From: Pseudopyrenochaeta lycopersici
Lineage: Eukaryota > Ascomycota > Dothideomycetes > Pleosporales > Pseudopyrenochaetaceae
DNA: 64,000 bases
Reading direction: 5' to 3'
NCBI GenBank assembly: GCA_003313425.1
Contig: NHZP01000006.1
Span: 1,302,001-1,366,000, forward strand
This document shows positions 34,746 through 46,651 of this stretch, piece after piece. The notes under the pieces were generated by a model. The model was not told the DNA's origin, made no database searches, and worked only from the letters and a program-made list of their open reading frames with translations. Every line of letters begins with the position of its first letter. Within the stretch, counting starts at the first letter, position 1. Made by a program: the position numbers and the translations under genes.

Positions 34746-37363
34746 CTATTGCATACTTGTCCTTCTGATCTCCGAGATGGCCCTTCTTCTATGGTCGCTG
34801 GGAGCAAAGAGTGCCTCAATCAAGCCCACCACTTCTTCGGCTTCCATTTCCAACTTCAACTCGCCATCCGTCCAGAAGTACTTGATATCTGCGAGGCTGC
34901 TATCTAGGATCTCGCTCAAGTACTGGAACTTGAACCAGTTAGGGGTATAGATGCTCACCATGTCTCTCACTTCTCCACTGTCGTCCGAACTCTGGAAGTG
35001 TTGGGCAAGCGTAGCTAGAGACACGCAATAGCCGTGTAGCTTCTTCGACTCATCTTCTGCGATATCAGACATATCCTCTACGTCGTTCACAAATTTCGTA
35101 AGTGCAGTCGACACTAGAGAGCCTAGGGACTGGAGGAGTGCACTTTGTGAGAGAATGTTCTGCCACTGTCGCTTGACGTCGCCTATCCTATCGATCGTCG
35201 TGGCAATAGCGTCATCGCATACTGTCGCAAATGGGACGTTAGTACACCCTTGAAAGCCTTGCGCATCTTCGAGGTGGTCTCTTATAATTTGTCTTTGGGA
35301 TTCCATTTCTCGCCCGTATGCGCGCTTGCCAAAGCCATCAATTGTTTTGATGTCTGCTTCAAGCTTAGGCTTTAAACGAACCGAAGGCTGAAGATGGTGC
35401 GGCAATGACGAGGCCTTATCCTTCTCAGCCTGTTCTTGCAGAAATATCCGCAGTCGGTCTGATAGTCGCTGACAGTCGTTATATATGAGCATATTGCCAG
35501 CGATATCTTTCGAGTAGTGGATGACAGCAGTGGCTCGGTACATGGCGAGTAAGAGGCTTGGAACGGTGTATAAGCCCCCACTGGCGGGTGCAATAGCAGA
35601 TTTAACCAGGTCGGGAGTGTTTAGTGTTTCCACATCTGCAATGACCTGCAATATGATCTCCATGATAGAATCCGGAATGGCAGTGACAGTGTACGTCTCT
35701 CGAAGTGTTACCTCCTGCTCTGCAGGCAAGGTTTGAGAAGCAGGCTTTCCATTGACTTTAGGCTGCTCCGCTGGTTTCTCCGGAGTTTTGGGAGCGATAG
35801 CTGGTTTATCGTCATTATCATCGCCCCATTCAGCGCCCCAGTCATCGCCCTCCTCATCGCCCTCTGGTTTTCCCTGTACTATGGCCCCATCTTTTGACTC
35901 GTCTAGATTTCCTTCATCTTCTTCACCCCATGCGCTCATGTCTTCCTCTTCAACTTCATTAGTATTGGATGGCTCATTCTGCGTTGCCGTATCTTCGTCC
36001 TCCCAGTCAGCACCCCAGTCATCGTCCTGTTCATTTCCACCTGTATGTAACGCATCATCTTTGGAAATGACTTGTGTTTCAACTCTCTCGACTGTTTTCT
36101 TCTCTTGGACTTTTTTCGGAAACATCGTCTGGACCCTAGCAATCGCAGCTTCTTTCTGTCTCGCCAACCATACTTCGGCAGATTTGTCGACCCACTCGGT
36201 CAGACGACTCTGTCCAGACCAACCAAGCTCGTCCAAGTACTCCACAAGGCCTAATACGTATGACAATGTATCTTGGAATTCTTGAATCCCGTTTGTAGAA
36301 AGTGGGACAGCTGGTAGAAGCAAGTTGGTGATTAACCGCGACGCGACGACAGGAACGAGTTTGGAAGAGAGTGGAATGGCAATACTAGGTGGGACACGCG
36401 TACTCAGGTACTCTGCTACCGAATGAATGTCTTCTAGCGCTGCCTTCACGGTTCCGTTATTAACACGCCCAGCGCGTTGAATGTGGTCTCCTTGAATTTC
36501 GAACGTAGATACGATGTGGTCGGAATCTACAACGAGGCGGGGTGATATGATGATCCTATCTAGGTCGCGGCTTAGGTGAGCGATGAAATTGTCTAAAAGC
36601 TTTAGTTTGGTGAGCGCATCAACGACGGTATTGATGTCCACAGTAACCTCTCGTTCGATCGACTGTTTCAATGAGATTCTGTGGTCAGTATTGTCAACGG
36701 TAATTAGACCATTCCACGACTCCGTGACAGTTTCAACGATTGCTTTCTTTAGTTGTTCCTCCTTGTTGCGCAACACACCAACGACTCTGGTTGTCTCAAA
36801 GGGCCCCAGTCTTGAGAATGCTCCATCTGCGTCTTCCAGTGTTTGTAACGCGTGCACCACATGGCCATGAACAGCAGCATCCTGTGCTGAATCGAGAAGG
36901 GAAGAGATATCCCTTAGCTGTTCCATAACTTGGGCCAGACTTTCATTGTATGCGATTTCCGAGTGAAGAAGGCTCACTTTGCTTGCTGCATCTTGGACAT
37001 GGGTTGTATTCGCTCTACTTTTCTCTGCTGATTGTACAATCTCCTTGGCTGTGTCTTGTGAACGTTTGATGTCGTCTTGCAACTTGCGCGCCTGTTTGAT
37101 CCAGCCATCCACGTCGGATGCGGCTTCGCGAGAGAGCTTGCGTACTTCATTCTGTAGACAAACAATCAGCCTAGTTCGCCTGTTTACCAACACAAAGTTA
37201 CCTTGGTGTCTTCTCTCGCCTTGCCAACGACCTCTAGCAGCTTTGGCAGAACACTCGACGGCACAGCTGCAGTTACCACATCTTCGTCTTGCGGGAACGC
37301 TCCATGCTCGACCGATTGGAGGATCGCATCGCCTAGTTTTTCGACTGAAGCTTGCTCGGGCAT
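34746..37363 (-). CDS. ZW10/Dsl1-family vesicle tethering subunit
   Basis: Two minus-strand exons, 37363..37202 and 37151..34746, with a 50-nt intron; 855 aa. The protein is mainly alpha-helical with an N-terminal coiled segment (about 55-130: VRKLSREAASDVDGWIKQAR) and a C-terminal ZW10-type helical domain (YRATAVIHYSKDIAGNMLIYNDC, LGSLVSTALTKFVNDVEDM, GEVRDMVSIYTPNWFKFQYL). Between about 415 and 520 lies a strongly acidic loop with repeated Trp motifs (DDWGADWEDE, SAWGEEDEG, DDWGAEWGDD), very like the lasso of yeast Dsl1 that binds COPI subunits. Expected role: tethering of Golgi-derived COPI vesicles at the ER with Tip20/Sec39-type partners. A kinetochore role, as in animals, is not implied. 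The first exon carries the likely start MPEQASVEKLGDAIL. Confidence 0.88.
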
Positions 37364-38113
37364 TGGATTTATTGGGTGGGTATCATATCGAGGCTAGAAG
37401 CGAGGCGTGAGCAGTTTGTTTATGCAGTTGCAACGTCGCTGTTCCCAGTGACGATTGACGTCGCAATAATGGTCTGTGCACATTGAGCTTCGATTCACAT
37501 TTGCCCCGCCACATCTACCCCGCCACCACTAGGAGACATTCCAGCCGCTGAGGATTTATTTCATCATTGAAGAGTGTCAAAATAAAGTTCGTTGCGCTTG
37601 CTTGACAAAGGAGAACCGAGCTAGTTCTGTCTGAAGTGTACATGCATAGCTTTCGTCCATGCAGGCAGCGGTACTAACTCGGGCCAGACTCGCTTTTCCA
37701 GTTTCTCCACGATTTCTACACTTCTCTACTTTGGGTGGCTTTTTGCTGGGTCTGTTACTCTTCATACCATTGTAAGTCTGATTTCACAATCCGTGCGCTT
37801 GTCTTCCGTAATACTGGCATTTTATTATCATAGTCGCAGCTGCGCCTTGCAAACTCAGCAGCATTTCTCTGTGTACCTCTCAACGCAAATACCCACGATT
37901 GAACTATGCCGTAGATCTGTATAACGTTAATTGTTTGCACTGAACTATCCATTTGGCTAACGCTAAAATGGTAGTGCCAATTCGGTAGCGGACAAAGGGA
38001 CCCTTGCGTTTAGTCGGTGCTACAAGCAAGACAGCTGCCACCTGCACTCTTTGACACCTGACTACATAGGAACTTTCTCGGAGGCCTTCCAATCGTCTTA
38101 TGATTTCGGCATC
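37364..38113. promoter_or_regulatory. divergent promoter region, ZW10-like / M16 peptidase
   Basis: 750 bp between divergent start codons. AT-rich patches lie around 37550-37850. No gene or RNA was recognised. Confidence 0.45.
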
Positions 38114-41100
38114 ATGGGTTCTATAGAGCAAAAGTCCCATTTCAAGAAGATCCAAAACTTCAAGGCGGATTACGCGGACGCCAACTTTACTCAGTATGAG
38201 TCTCAGCGAACGGGTCTTCGGGTAGTTGTGGTCGATCGAAAGGGACCCAAAGTTTATGGGAACTTTGCGGTAGCCACAGAGATTCACGATGATTCGGGAT
38301 CTCGTAAGTTTTCGACATTTCTGGCTTGTATATACTGATAATGTGCAGCTCACACCCTCGAGCACCTCTGTTTCATGGGCTCACGAAAATATCCATTCAA
38401 GGGCGTGCTAGACAAGATTGCAACCCGATCGTACTCGGATACAAATGCCTGGACAGACACGGCAGAGACGGTATATACCCTCTCAACTGCAGGCTGGGAA
38501 GGTTTTGCTCAGCTTCTCCCAATTTACTTGGACCATCTTATTGTACCCACACTTACTGACGCTGGGTGCTATACCGAGGTGCATCATATTGATGGCAAGG
38601 GGGAAGATGCAGGGTAAGCTCGGTCGCGAACGTTTGGCTGCATATGCTAACAGTCAAGTGTTGTATACTCTGAGATGCAAGGGCGACAAAACCTACAAAG
38701 TGATCTAATGGATCTCCAAATGCGCCGACTTCTCTACCCAGAGGGCGATGGTTTCCGATATGAGACTGGAGGCTTGATGGATGCACTACGGGTACTGACT
38801 GCGGAGCGCATTCGCCAATTTCACCGCGACATGTATCAGCCGAAGAATATACGACTTGTGCTCATCGGCGAGGTTGACCACTCGAACTTGCTGGAAGTCC
38901 TAGACAACTTCGAGGATCAGATTATTGATCGCGTGCCATCATTCGACGCGCCCTTCCAGCGTCCATGGGTCGAGTCTAAGCGTACACCACCACTAAGCAA
39001 AACTATAGTGGATACTGTTGAATTCCCTGAGGAAGACGAATCCACTGGTGAGATTCAGATTGCCTTCCTTGGACCTGAGACCACCGATGACCTAGGTGAG
39101 ACGGCCATCAACACGCTTCTTATGTACCTTGCTGGCTCGTCTGTGTCCGTGCTAGTTAATACATTGGTTGAAAGGGAACACCTCGCAAGTATGGTGTACT
39201 TTTGGGTCAAAGGTCACTACGACATGATCATCTGGTGGACCTTGTCAGCAGTAGAGACTGCCAAGCTCGCCGAGGTCGAGCAGCGATTCTTCGAGGTCCT
39301 CAAGGAGCATGCTTCTAAACCACTCGACATGAGCTACCTGAAAGACTGCCTCCATCGTTTTCAGCGCCAGACTCGGTTCGCATCTGAGATCAGCCAGGAC
39401 GAGTACAAGGATCCAATCATCAAAGACCACTTGTTTGGCAACCGGAATGGATCTGATCTTGAAGATGCCATGGCTACCTTGAATGTGTTTGACAAGTTGG
39501 AAAAGTGGAGTGAAGAGGACTGGCGAGCTTATCTGAAGAAGTGGATCTCGGACGCCCATCACGTCTCGATTCTTGGCAAACCCTCACTTGCTCTATCTGA
39601 GAAAATCAAGGCCGATGAACTGGCTCGTGTCAAGACACAGCAGGAAAAGCTTGGCGAAGACGGACTAAAGAAACTCACCGAGAAGCTTAAGGAGGCTCAA
39701 AACGAAAACGACAAGCCTATTCCTGAGGACATCATTGCAGGCGTAAAGGTACCGAGCACTGAGTCAATACACTTCTTCGAGACCACTACAGCGCGCTCTG
39801 GGCTAGCAAAAAAGCTCGGTACCTCAGACAACAAGATCCAAAAAATCATCGACAACGACGAAAATGGCCTCCCCCTCTTCATCCACTTCGAACATATACC
39901 GACATCATTTGTCCATTTTGGCTTGATACTTGGAACGGCTAAACTACCTACAGAACTTAAGCCACTGATCGGTGTCTATCTCACCAATTTCTTCGCTACA
40001 CCGATCGTGAAAGACGGTAAGCGCATCGAGTTTGAGGAAGTCATTACCAAGCTCGAGCAAGATACCATTGAATTCTCAGTCGACCGCGGTTCCGACATAG
40101 GGAGCTCGGAGATGCTCTATATACCCTTTGTTGCTGAATCTGCAAAGTTTGAGACAGTTGTACAATGGCTCAAGACTATGCTTGTCGATTCGGTTTTCGA
40201 CGCCGAGCGAATTATCTCCGCTGTCAAAAAAATGCTGGCAGATGTACCCGACGAGAAGCGCGATGGCAATAGCATGGCCTTCGCCGTCGATCGCATGATA
40301 CATTACGATGCTGCCTCCTCTGTTCGTGCGACTAACACGATGGTCAAAGGCGTCTATTTGAAACGCCTCCTCAAACTTCTCAAGACAGAGCCTCAGCAAG
40401 TGTTGGATAAGCTTGAGGCACTGCGCAAGCATCTGCTCAGCTTCTCAAATTTGCGTGTACTCGTCACCGCGAACTTCGAGACTCTACAAAACCCAGTCTC
40501 CACCTTCAGGCATATCACCGATGCCATCAAGCCAGGTCCCGATCCTGCTGTGAACCCTATCGATGATCGCAATGCTGTTCTTTCAGATATCGGCCGTAAC
40601 CCTGGCGGCGCACACTACGTCATCAGCATGCCCATCGACTCTTCTTTTGCCGTTTTGACGTCCAAGGGTCCAAAGGGCTACACCAACGCACAGCTCCCAT
40701 CGCTTATGGTTGCGCTTGCTTATCTTGATGCTGTAGAAGGTCCGATGTGGCAGTCCATTCGCGGTACTGGTCTTGCGTATGGCACCAATTTCTACCGGGA
40801 CCCAGAGACAGGTCTGTTGAAATTCAGAATTTACAAGAGTCCAAATTCTTTTTCGGCATATGACAAAGCAAAGACTGTGGTCAAAGAGTATGGAGATGGC
40901 ACTAGAAAGTTTGAGAAGTTGGCTCTCGAAGGCGCAATCTCGAGCATTGTACGCGAGTTTGTCGATGAGCGCTCAACCATCATTGATGCTGCACGAGCAT
41001 CCTTCATCGATCTAGTTACACGAGACGTAGGCAAGGACTGGCAAGACTGGGCTCTCCGTGAAGTGCGCAAGGTGACTGAAGAGGATGTTCAAAAGATTTT

Positions 41101-41416
41101 AAAGGAAGTTGTGTCTGCGGTCTTCATCCCAGAAAAGGCGGACTTGGTCGTCACCTGCGGCGGAATCATGACTGATGTGAGCCAGCCACTCCCCAAAATG
41201 CAATCAGGCGTTCCATGTAAGATCTACTGCTAATTTTCATTATAGGGGTTGAAAAAGGACTTCGAAGAAGCCGGCTTCAAAATCCAAGTTAAGCAACTTG
41301 CTGATTTCCAAGACGCCTATGGCCTCGAAGGCGAAGAAGACGAGGAAGGCGATGACGAGGAACTGGCAAGTGGGGAGGACGATGGCAGCGAGAGCGGATC
41401 GGAGATGGAAGAGTAA
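38114..41416 (+). CDS. M16-family zinc metallopeptidase (yeast YOL098C-like)
   Basis: Four exons, 38114..38303, 38349..38613, 38659..41176 and 41246..41416 (introns 45, 45 and 69 nt); 1047 aa. The inverted zinc motif HxxEH is intact and spans an exon junction: SPHTLEHLCFMGS (His65, Glu68, His69). The probable third ligand is Glu157 in GVVYSEMQGR. Four M16-type alpha/beta repeats follow, including the C-terminal inactive-half signature YTNAQLPSLMVALAYLD. The size and single-chain arrangement match the insulinase/presequence-protease group; the closest fit by memory is the fungal cytosolic YOL098C family, of poorly known substrate. The tail is acidic (Glu/Asp/Ser, residues 1010-1047). There is no obvious mitochondrial presequence at MGSIEQKSHFKKI. 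The second intron ends at an unusual CAAG acceptor five bases after a possible CAG. Confidence 0.9.
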
Positions 41417-42253
41417 GCCGTGTAAGAAAATAATTTAGTGAGAGTTGATGATGCATTCGGCATCATGTTGCCGAGAATTGATGGACAATCGTATTGATCG
41501 AGCTGTGCCACAAACGTGCAGAATTGATGGTTAGATTCTGTTTCCCTGGCGCTAGTCAGCATCTAATTAGCCTCCCTAAGCTCTGCAGATGTGCTAGCCG
41601 TTGAAACAATTGGTCACATATTCGCTACTGCACGCTTTCGTGATCACTAATTGAATACACCATGCTCAAGGCCCTTGCATCGTTTAGACCCCCGTTGTCA
41701 GGACCCTTGCTGGGGGTTTGCACACGCATCGTAACCGAGGTAATTACAGTTCATCTGTCAATGAACGATGGAAACACGATTCGATCCCCCGCTACTAAAG
41801 GTTTATAGAAGTCGCCTCCTTTGCCGGCAGATCACGCGAGAATCATGGGCACAGGGAGTGAGTTTACAACACACGCCCAAATCTTGGATCTTTGCACCTA
41901 TCGGCCCGTTCACTTCGCTGGCTAGGATCATCTCCCGTAGCTACCGTTTGCGCGGAAGTGGCGCCATCCCGGTGTGAGGCCTGCACACTCCCTAGGGCTA
42001 GTAGAGCTAAGGATAATATGCTTGCTTCTGCAGCGTACCTTCCAAGACGGCTTGATAAGGAAGGCGGGATGTTGGCAAATGACGGCGGATATGGATAATA
42101 TCGAATGAGATCTGTGCTGTGCCAAAACAGTGGATATCTCCGACTGACCATTGTTTATAAGGCTACAATGAAAGTACTACACGGCAGTTTTTAGTGAGGC
42201 GTTGAAGTAATTGCAAGAAACAACTGCTGTTGTAGCTACCTCAATTGCTCACC
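41417..42253. promoter_or_regulatory. upstream region of the GMC oxidoreductase gene
   Basis: An 837-bp spacer marking the border between the dense block and the sparser right half. A 7-bp inverted repeat at 41448-41466 follows the M16 stop. No gene was recognised. Confidence 0.4.
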
Positions 42254-44307
42254 ATGAAGCTCCACCATCTTTTGCTCCCCACGATCGCCCTCGCTTCTCC
42301 CCCTTGCAAGCCTCCTCAGGCCGCTGCAAATTCCACAAACACCTATGATTACATTGTAACGGGTTCAGGGCCTGGCGGTGGAACAATTGCTGCAAACCTC
42401 GCCCGTGCAGGCTATTCCGTCCTCCTAGTTGAGGCTGGTGAAGACCAGTCCGACGACATCCGCACCCAAGTTCTAGCCTTGAACACTTTCTCCAATACAG
42501 GCGCTTCTTGGCACTACTTCGTACGTCACAGTGACGATGAGGAGCGCACGAAGCGGCATAACTTGTTGGTCTGGAGGTTGACCAACGGAGAATATTGGAT
42601 TGGCAGGGACCCTACTGTGGACGGTCATCAGGGAGCGACCAGGCTGGGTATATTTTATCCGAGAGGTGCAACGTTGGGTGGGAGTGCGATCATTAACGCA
42701 GCGGCAACTTTCTTGCCGAGTGACAGTGATTGGGATTACTTTGATAAGGGTGTGGGTGATGGCATCTGGAGGTAAGTGTTTCCATCCTTTCTCGACCAAA
42801 GTAGAGAAACTAGAGTGCTAAGTCTTGCAGTGGAAAGGACATGCGTCGCATCTTTGAAAAGATCGAGCATAATAACTACCTCCCAGCTGGAACTCCAGGC
42901 CATGGGTTTACTGGATGGCTCCAAACAAACGTTGCTGATCGCGCTGTCTACGCGGCTGCCGCCATCCGTATGAAAGTCTTCCAAGCTGGTCTAAAGCTTA
43001 TCGGCCGAGATCCTGAGAAAGTCGTCGAATACATCACAAGCGATGGAAACTATCTTGATCCTAAGCGTGACCAGACGCAAGGACTTTGGGGTCTTCCGTT
43101 CCATGTTTATCCCAATTGGAGACGGTTCTCGCCGCGTGACTACATTAAGGAGACTCGCAGCGTGACCAACACAAATGGAACACAAAAGTATCCGCTTCAT
43201 CTTCAGCTGAACTCCCTGGCAACTAAAGTGCTCTTTGACCAATGCGGTGGTAATGGCAAGAAGCCTAGAGCCGTCGGTGTTCAGTACTTGCATGGAAAGT
43301 CGGTGTACAAAGGAGATCCCCGTTACACTCCCGCTAACAAGGGCACCGTCGGCCAGGCATTTGCCCGTAAGGAGGTTATCGTCTCTGGCGGTACCTTTAA
43401 TTCGCCACAACTCCTTCAACTCTCTGGAATTGGACCCAAAGCCCTGCTGAAGAAGTTCAAAATTCCCGTGGTCAAAGATCTTCCTGGTGTTGGCCGTAAT
43501 CTTCAAGACAACTATGAGTTGCCAATCTATGGCCACTCCCCACTTGACTTGAGCGATACAGTCGATCCCAATGGGCCAAAATGCACGAATGGCGCACCTG
43601 GAGATCCATGCCTTGACCTCTGGCGCAAGGGCGAAGGCCCATATTCGCGCGGCGGCTCGAACGCGAACGCATTTCTCCTGCAGACCAAGTATGCTGTCGA
43701 GAATGAAAGAGACATGCTTCTCTTCTCAACTGGCACCTTTGTATTAAGAGGTTTCGAACCGGACACCAACCAGAATCGCACGCTTGATCCTCCAAACACG
43801 TTTTCTTGGTCGACCGTCAAGATGCACCCGCAAAACACTGCCGGCTTGATCCAGATCAAGTCTGCTGACCCCCAAGAGATGCCAGACGTCAATCTCAACT
43901 ACTTTGTCACAGGCGCTGAGACGGATCTAGGATCTATCTTGGAGACTATCGCATTCGGCCGCAAAGCGTATAGGAACACTGAAGCGCCCGTCGGACCTGT
44001 CGTGCCCGTTTCACCTCCTTGCCCCAATATCCTCGAGAGCGGATACTGCAGTGACATAAATATCGACAAGGAATGGATCCAGGACCAGGCCTTCGGCCAT
44101 CACCCCACTAGCACCAATTCGGTGGGCCCAGCTTCCAACCCGTTGGCTGTGTTGGACACGAGACTTAGGGTTCGTGGAGTTGAGCGTTTGAGGGTCGTAG
44201 ATGCCTCTGCTTTCCCTCGTTGCCCTGGTGCTTTCCCAGCTGTTGCTACTTACATGTTGTCTGAGAAGGCGACAGAGTTGGTGTTGGAGGATGCTAAGAA
44301 ATTCTAG
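42254..44307 (+). CDS. secreted GMC-family FAD oxidoreductase
   Basis: Two exons, 42254..42771 and 42831..44307, with a 59-nt intron; 664 aa. A short hydrophobic N-terminus (MKLHHLLLPTIALAS) suggests secretion. The ADP-binding motif is GSGPGGG at about 37-43, followed by SVLLVEAGED. GMC signatures follow: YPRGATLGGSAIINA and SGGTFNSPQLLQLSGIGP. The catalytic-side motifs are FGHHPTSTNSVG and VVDASAFPRCPGAFPA. Such enzymes oxidise alcohols (glucose, aryl alcohols, choline-like substrates) with O2 or quinones; the substrate is not predictable here. It could support lignocellulose attack or secondary metabolism, but no biosynthetic cluster is visible around it. Confidence 0.92.
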
Positions 44308-45726
44308 ATGAAGGCGTTGATTTTTGCAGCTTCTAAAGAAGGCGAAATGTAACAAAGATGATATTGAAAGTGCAGATGTTGTAAAACTATAATATTTATC
44401 AATAGCCTTGATCATGTACATAATTTTTGAATTACAAGCTCACTGCCCTTGATCGGGCTTATGCTTTGCCTTATGAAAGTCCTAGGTATCGCGTTATACC
44501 GGCCGCTACCCTTGGTCGCGCGAATCTGCTGACACTATGCAATCCGTCCTTGTTCTCTGATAACATACCTTCAAAGTTTTTTGATGGATTCTGTATGAAG
44601 ATCATCAATGGTAAAAGCTTGCGGGAGTGAATATTGTTGCTCCTTATGCAACCAGGTCAAAGTTTATTTATATAAAAATTGTATGAATTTAGGTCACTGC
44701 CGATTTGAAATCGAATGTTATATGGTTGGGGCACAATGAGTGCGATTTTGATTGCTCATGATGATAACCTCCAAGCGAAAATTCATTGACTATTCTAAAA
44801 CTATGAATTAACATAAATATGTTCAGCAAAGGCAGAATAGCAGCAGGGTTTTGTCACGACAACCTATTAGTCCCGACAGTTAGATCTTCTAATAAGGATA
44901 AATTCGTTACCGGCATTGACATCAAAAACGCTGCTTGTTACTAGATGGAATTGCCTAGACAAGCACCTTACAGGCTCCTCAGGCCAGTGTCGCAACGCCT
45001 ATTACATTTCGATTTATATGAACAATACTAGGATAAAAGGAATATACAGAACCAAATTCATCTCGCGAAGAAGTAATCGCTTAAGCGAAATTTTCAATTT
45101 ACTCTAGCTATGCCGTACTTTAGAGTATTCCTCGTTTAACACAAAAAAGTCAACTGGGAGATACCGTTACAACTAAAGTTTACGCATGAGGTCCTGCTTT
45201 CTTTAGGAAGCACAGCTGGATTATGGATTTTAATATATTCTATGGGCATTGAAACGTTTCTGCACGTCTTACCTTGACGAGTACTACCAAATTTACCAAT
45301 CTTTCTTCTTATATAGAATGCGACTAAACAACAGCAAAATGGCGATCAAACGTCTGAAATCTTATCAAGACGCAAGTAGGGATTTCTTACGTGGTACTAA
45401 TTTACAGGATCACGCTCACTAAAGGAGCTCGTATTTTCTGATCGCTAGGGCTACACCCAATTTGAACTAAGACCTCGTGCTAAAAAAAAATACCAGCTCT
45501 TTCGTAAGCCGTCTAAATGGTTCCGAGAGGCGCAGTAAAGCTAGAGATCGAATCTAGGCTCGATTGCCCACTACGTTTCAACTAGGGTTCAATAGCTTTC
45601 GAGTAACTGCAAATATTGGATAGGAATTTTGATGATTCTCAGCTTGTGGGAAGAATGTAGAATTCATGCACCACGGAAAACTATGTGCTTGAGTGGTTAC
45701 ATAGCTGTCAAACATTTGTGTTAGGC
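44308..45726. other. AT-rich gene-poor segment
   Basis: 1.4 kb with many stops in all frames, frequent TA dinucleotides and A/T tracts, unlike the block to the left. This would fit a degraded, RIP-affected relic, but no element ends or domains are recognisable. Confidence 0.5.
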
Positions 45727-46651
45727 TCAATCACTAATCTCTGTCAAGTCGCACCGCCGCATTGCTCCCATCTCTGTTGCGGCGGCAGCAAGTGATTCCG
45801 CATTTCTCCAAGTTTCCGGATTATTTTCAGCTGTAGATATCTTGAGTGCCCGAGCACTACTTGCAGAAGAGTTTTCCTTCCAGTCAATTGTACCGTGATA
45901 CTTGTAATCGGAGTCATTCTCATTCCTTGGGTTCTTTGTATGCTGCAATTCCGGGAAGCCTGCTGCTACACCAAAGGAGTCTAAATGTGAGATCTCGTGT
46001 AGGAGGGTATGTCCTGGTGGAAATTTTAGTCTTTTATCGAAAAATATGGTTCTTGAGAGTGCGCAACATACCTCCAATTTCAAAATCCGTTATCTTCTTC
46101 GATTCCTTATGTTCACAGTAATTTTTAATTCCGTCCTTATCATTTGCGGCAGGAAGTAACCTTGTAGTTCTTGCGTTTTCAAAAAACGAAGGACATATGG
46201 TGATTGGCCTCGTACCCTTTGTGTGACCATGGCCCTCAAAGTCCTCCTTTGTTGGGTCGGTGTATGCGAGGCGTGCATCTCCACACTCAGCATCCCATCT
46301 CCCACAGCGAATATCGAACTTCACTCTGGAGCTGTCGCTACTAATAGACATTAAGACTTGGTAGGCGATCTTCACCTTGTCATAATCACCATCCTTGAAG
46401 TAGTGGTTATAGCCCTTGTTCTTCTTCCAAACCGCTTCGTTCTCGCCCAAAACCTCATAAGCACCCAAAGCAAGATCTGAAACTTGTGTGAGAGAGGATT
46501 CGATGTGTTTCGCCTGGTCTACGGTGCACCCCGCATATTTAGCACTTGGGAGAAGCTCAGGAGCTGGTACAGCTGGAGAGCCTATTGGAGTGCCACGGAT
46601 GGTTGACGTGAGAGCCGCAAAAGCTGCGAAGGAGACTGCGATAGAATGCAT
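45727..46651 (-). CDS. secreted aspzincin-like (M35-type) metalloprotease
   Basis: Two minus-strand exons, 46651..46072 and 46013..45727, with a 58-nt intron; 288 aa. A signal peptide is evident (MHSIAVSFAAFAALTSTIRG). The splice join creates the zinc motif GGHTLLHEISHLDSFG (His199, Glu200, His203). Downstream, HGTIDW supplies Asp237 as a plausible third ligand in a GTxD motif, and NAESLAAAATEMG matches the NADS-A helix of lysine-specific metallo-endopeptidases. Cysteines at CTVDQ, CGRWDAEC, CPSFF and YCEH could form disulphides. Predicted role: extracellular proteolysis, possibly on host or competitor proteins. It stands alone between two AT-rich gene-poor segments, a common position for effector-like genes in plant-associated fungi. 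The exact subfamily is uncertain. Confidence 0.8.

Noticed and set aside
41448..41466. 7-bp inverted repeat with 5-nt loop after the M16 stop codon
   Set aside because: Resembles a bacterial terminator but has no such role in a fungal Pol II gene; likely chance.
45420..45600. B-box-like GTTCAAAT/ATCGAAT stretches suggesting a tRNA or tRNA-derived SINE
   Set aside because: No cloverleaf can be folded: acceptor and D arms are missing and the T-arm stems do not pair properly.
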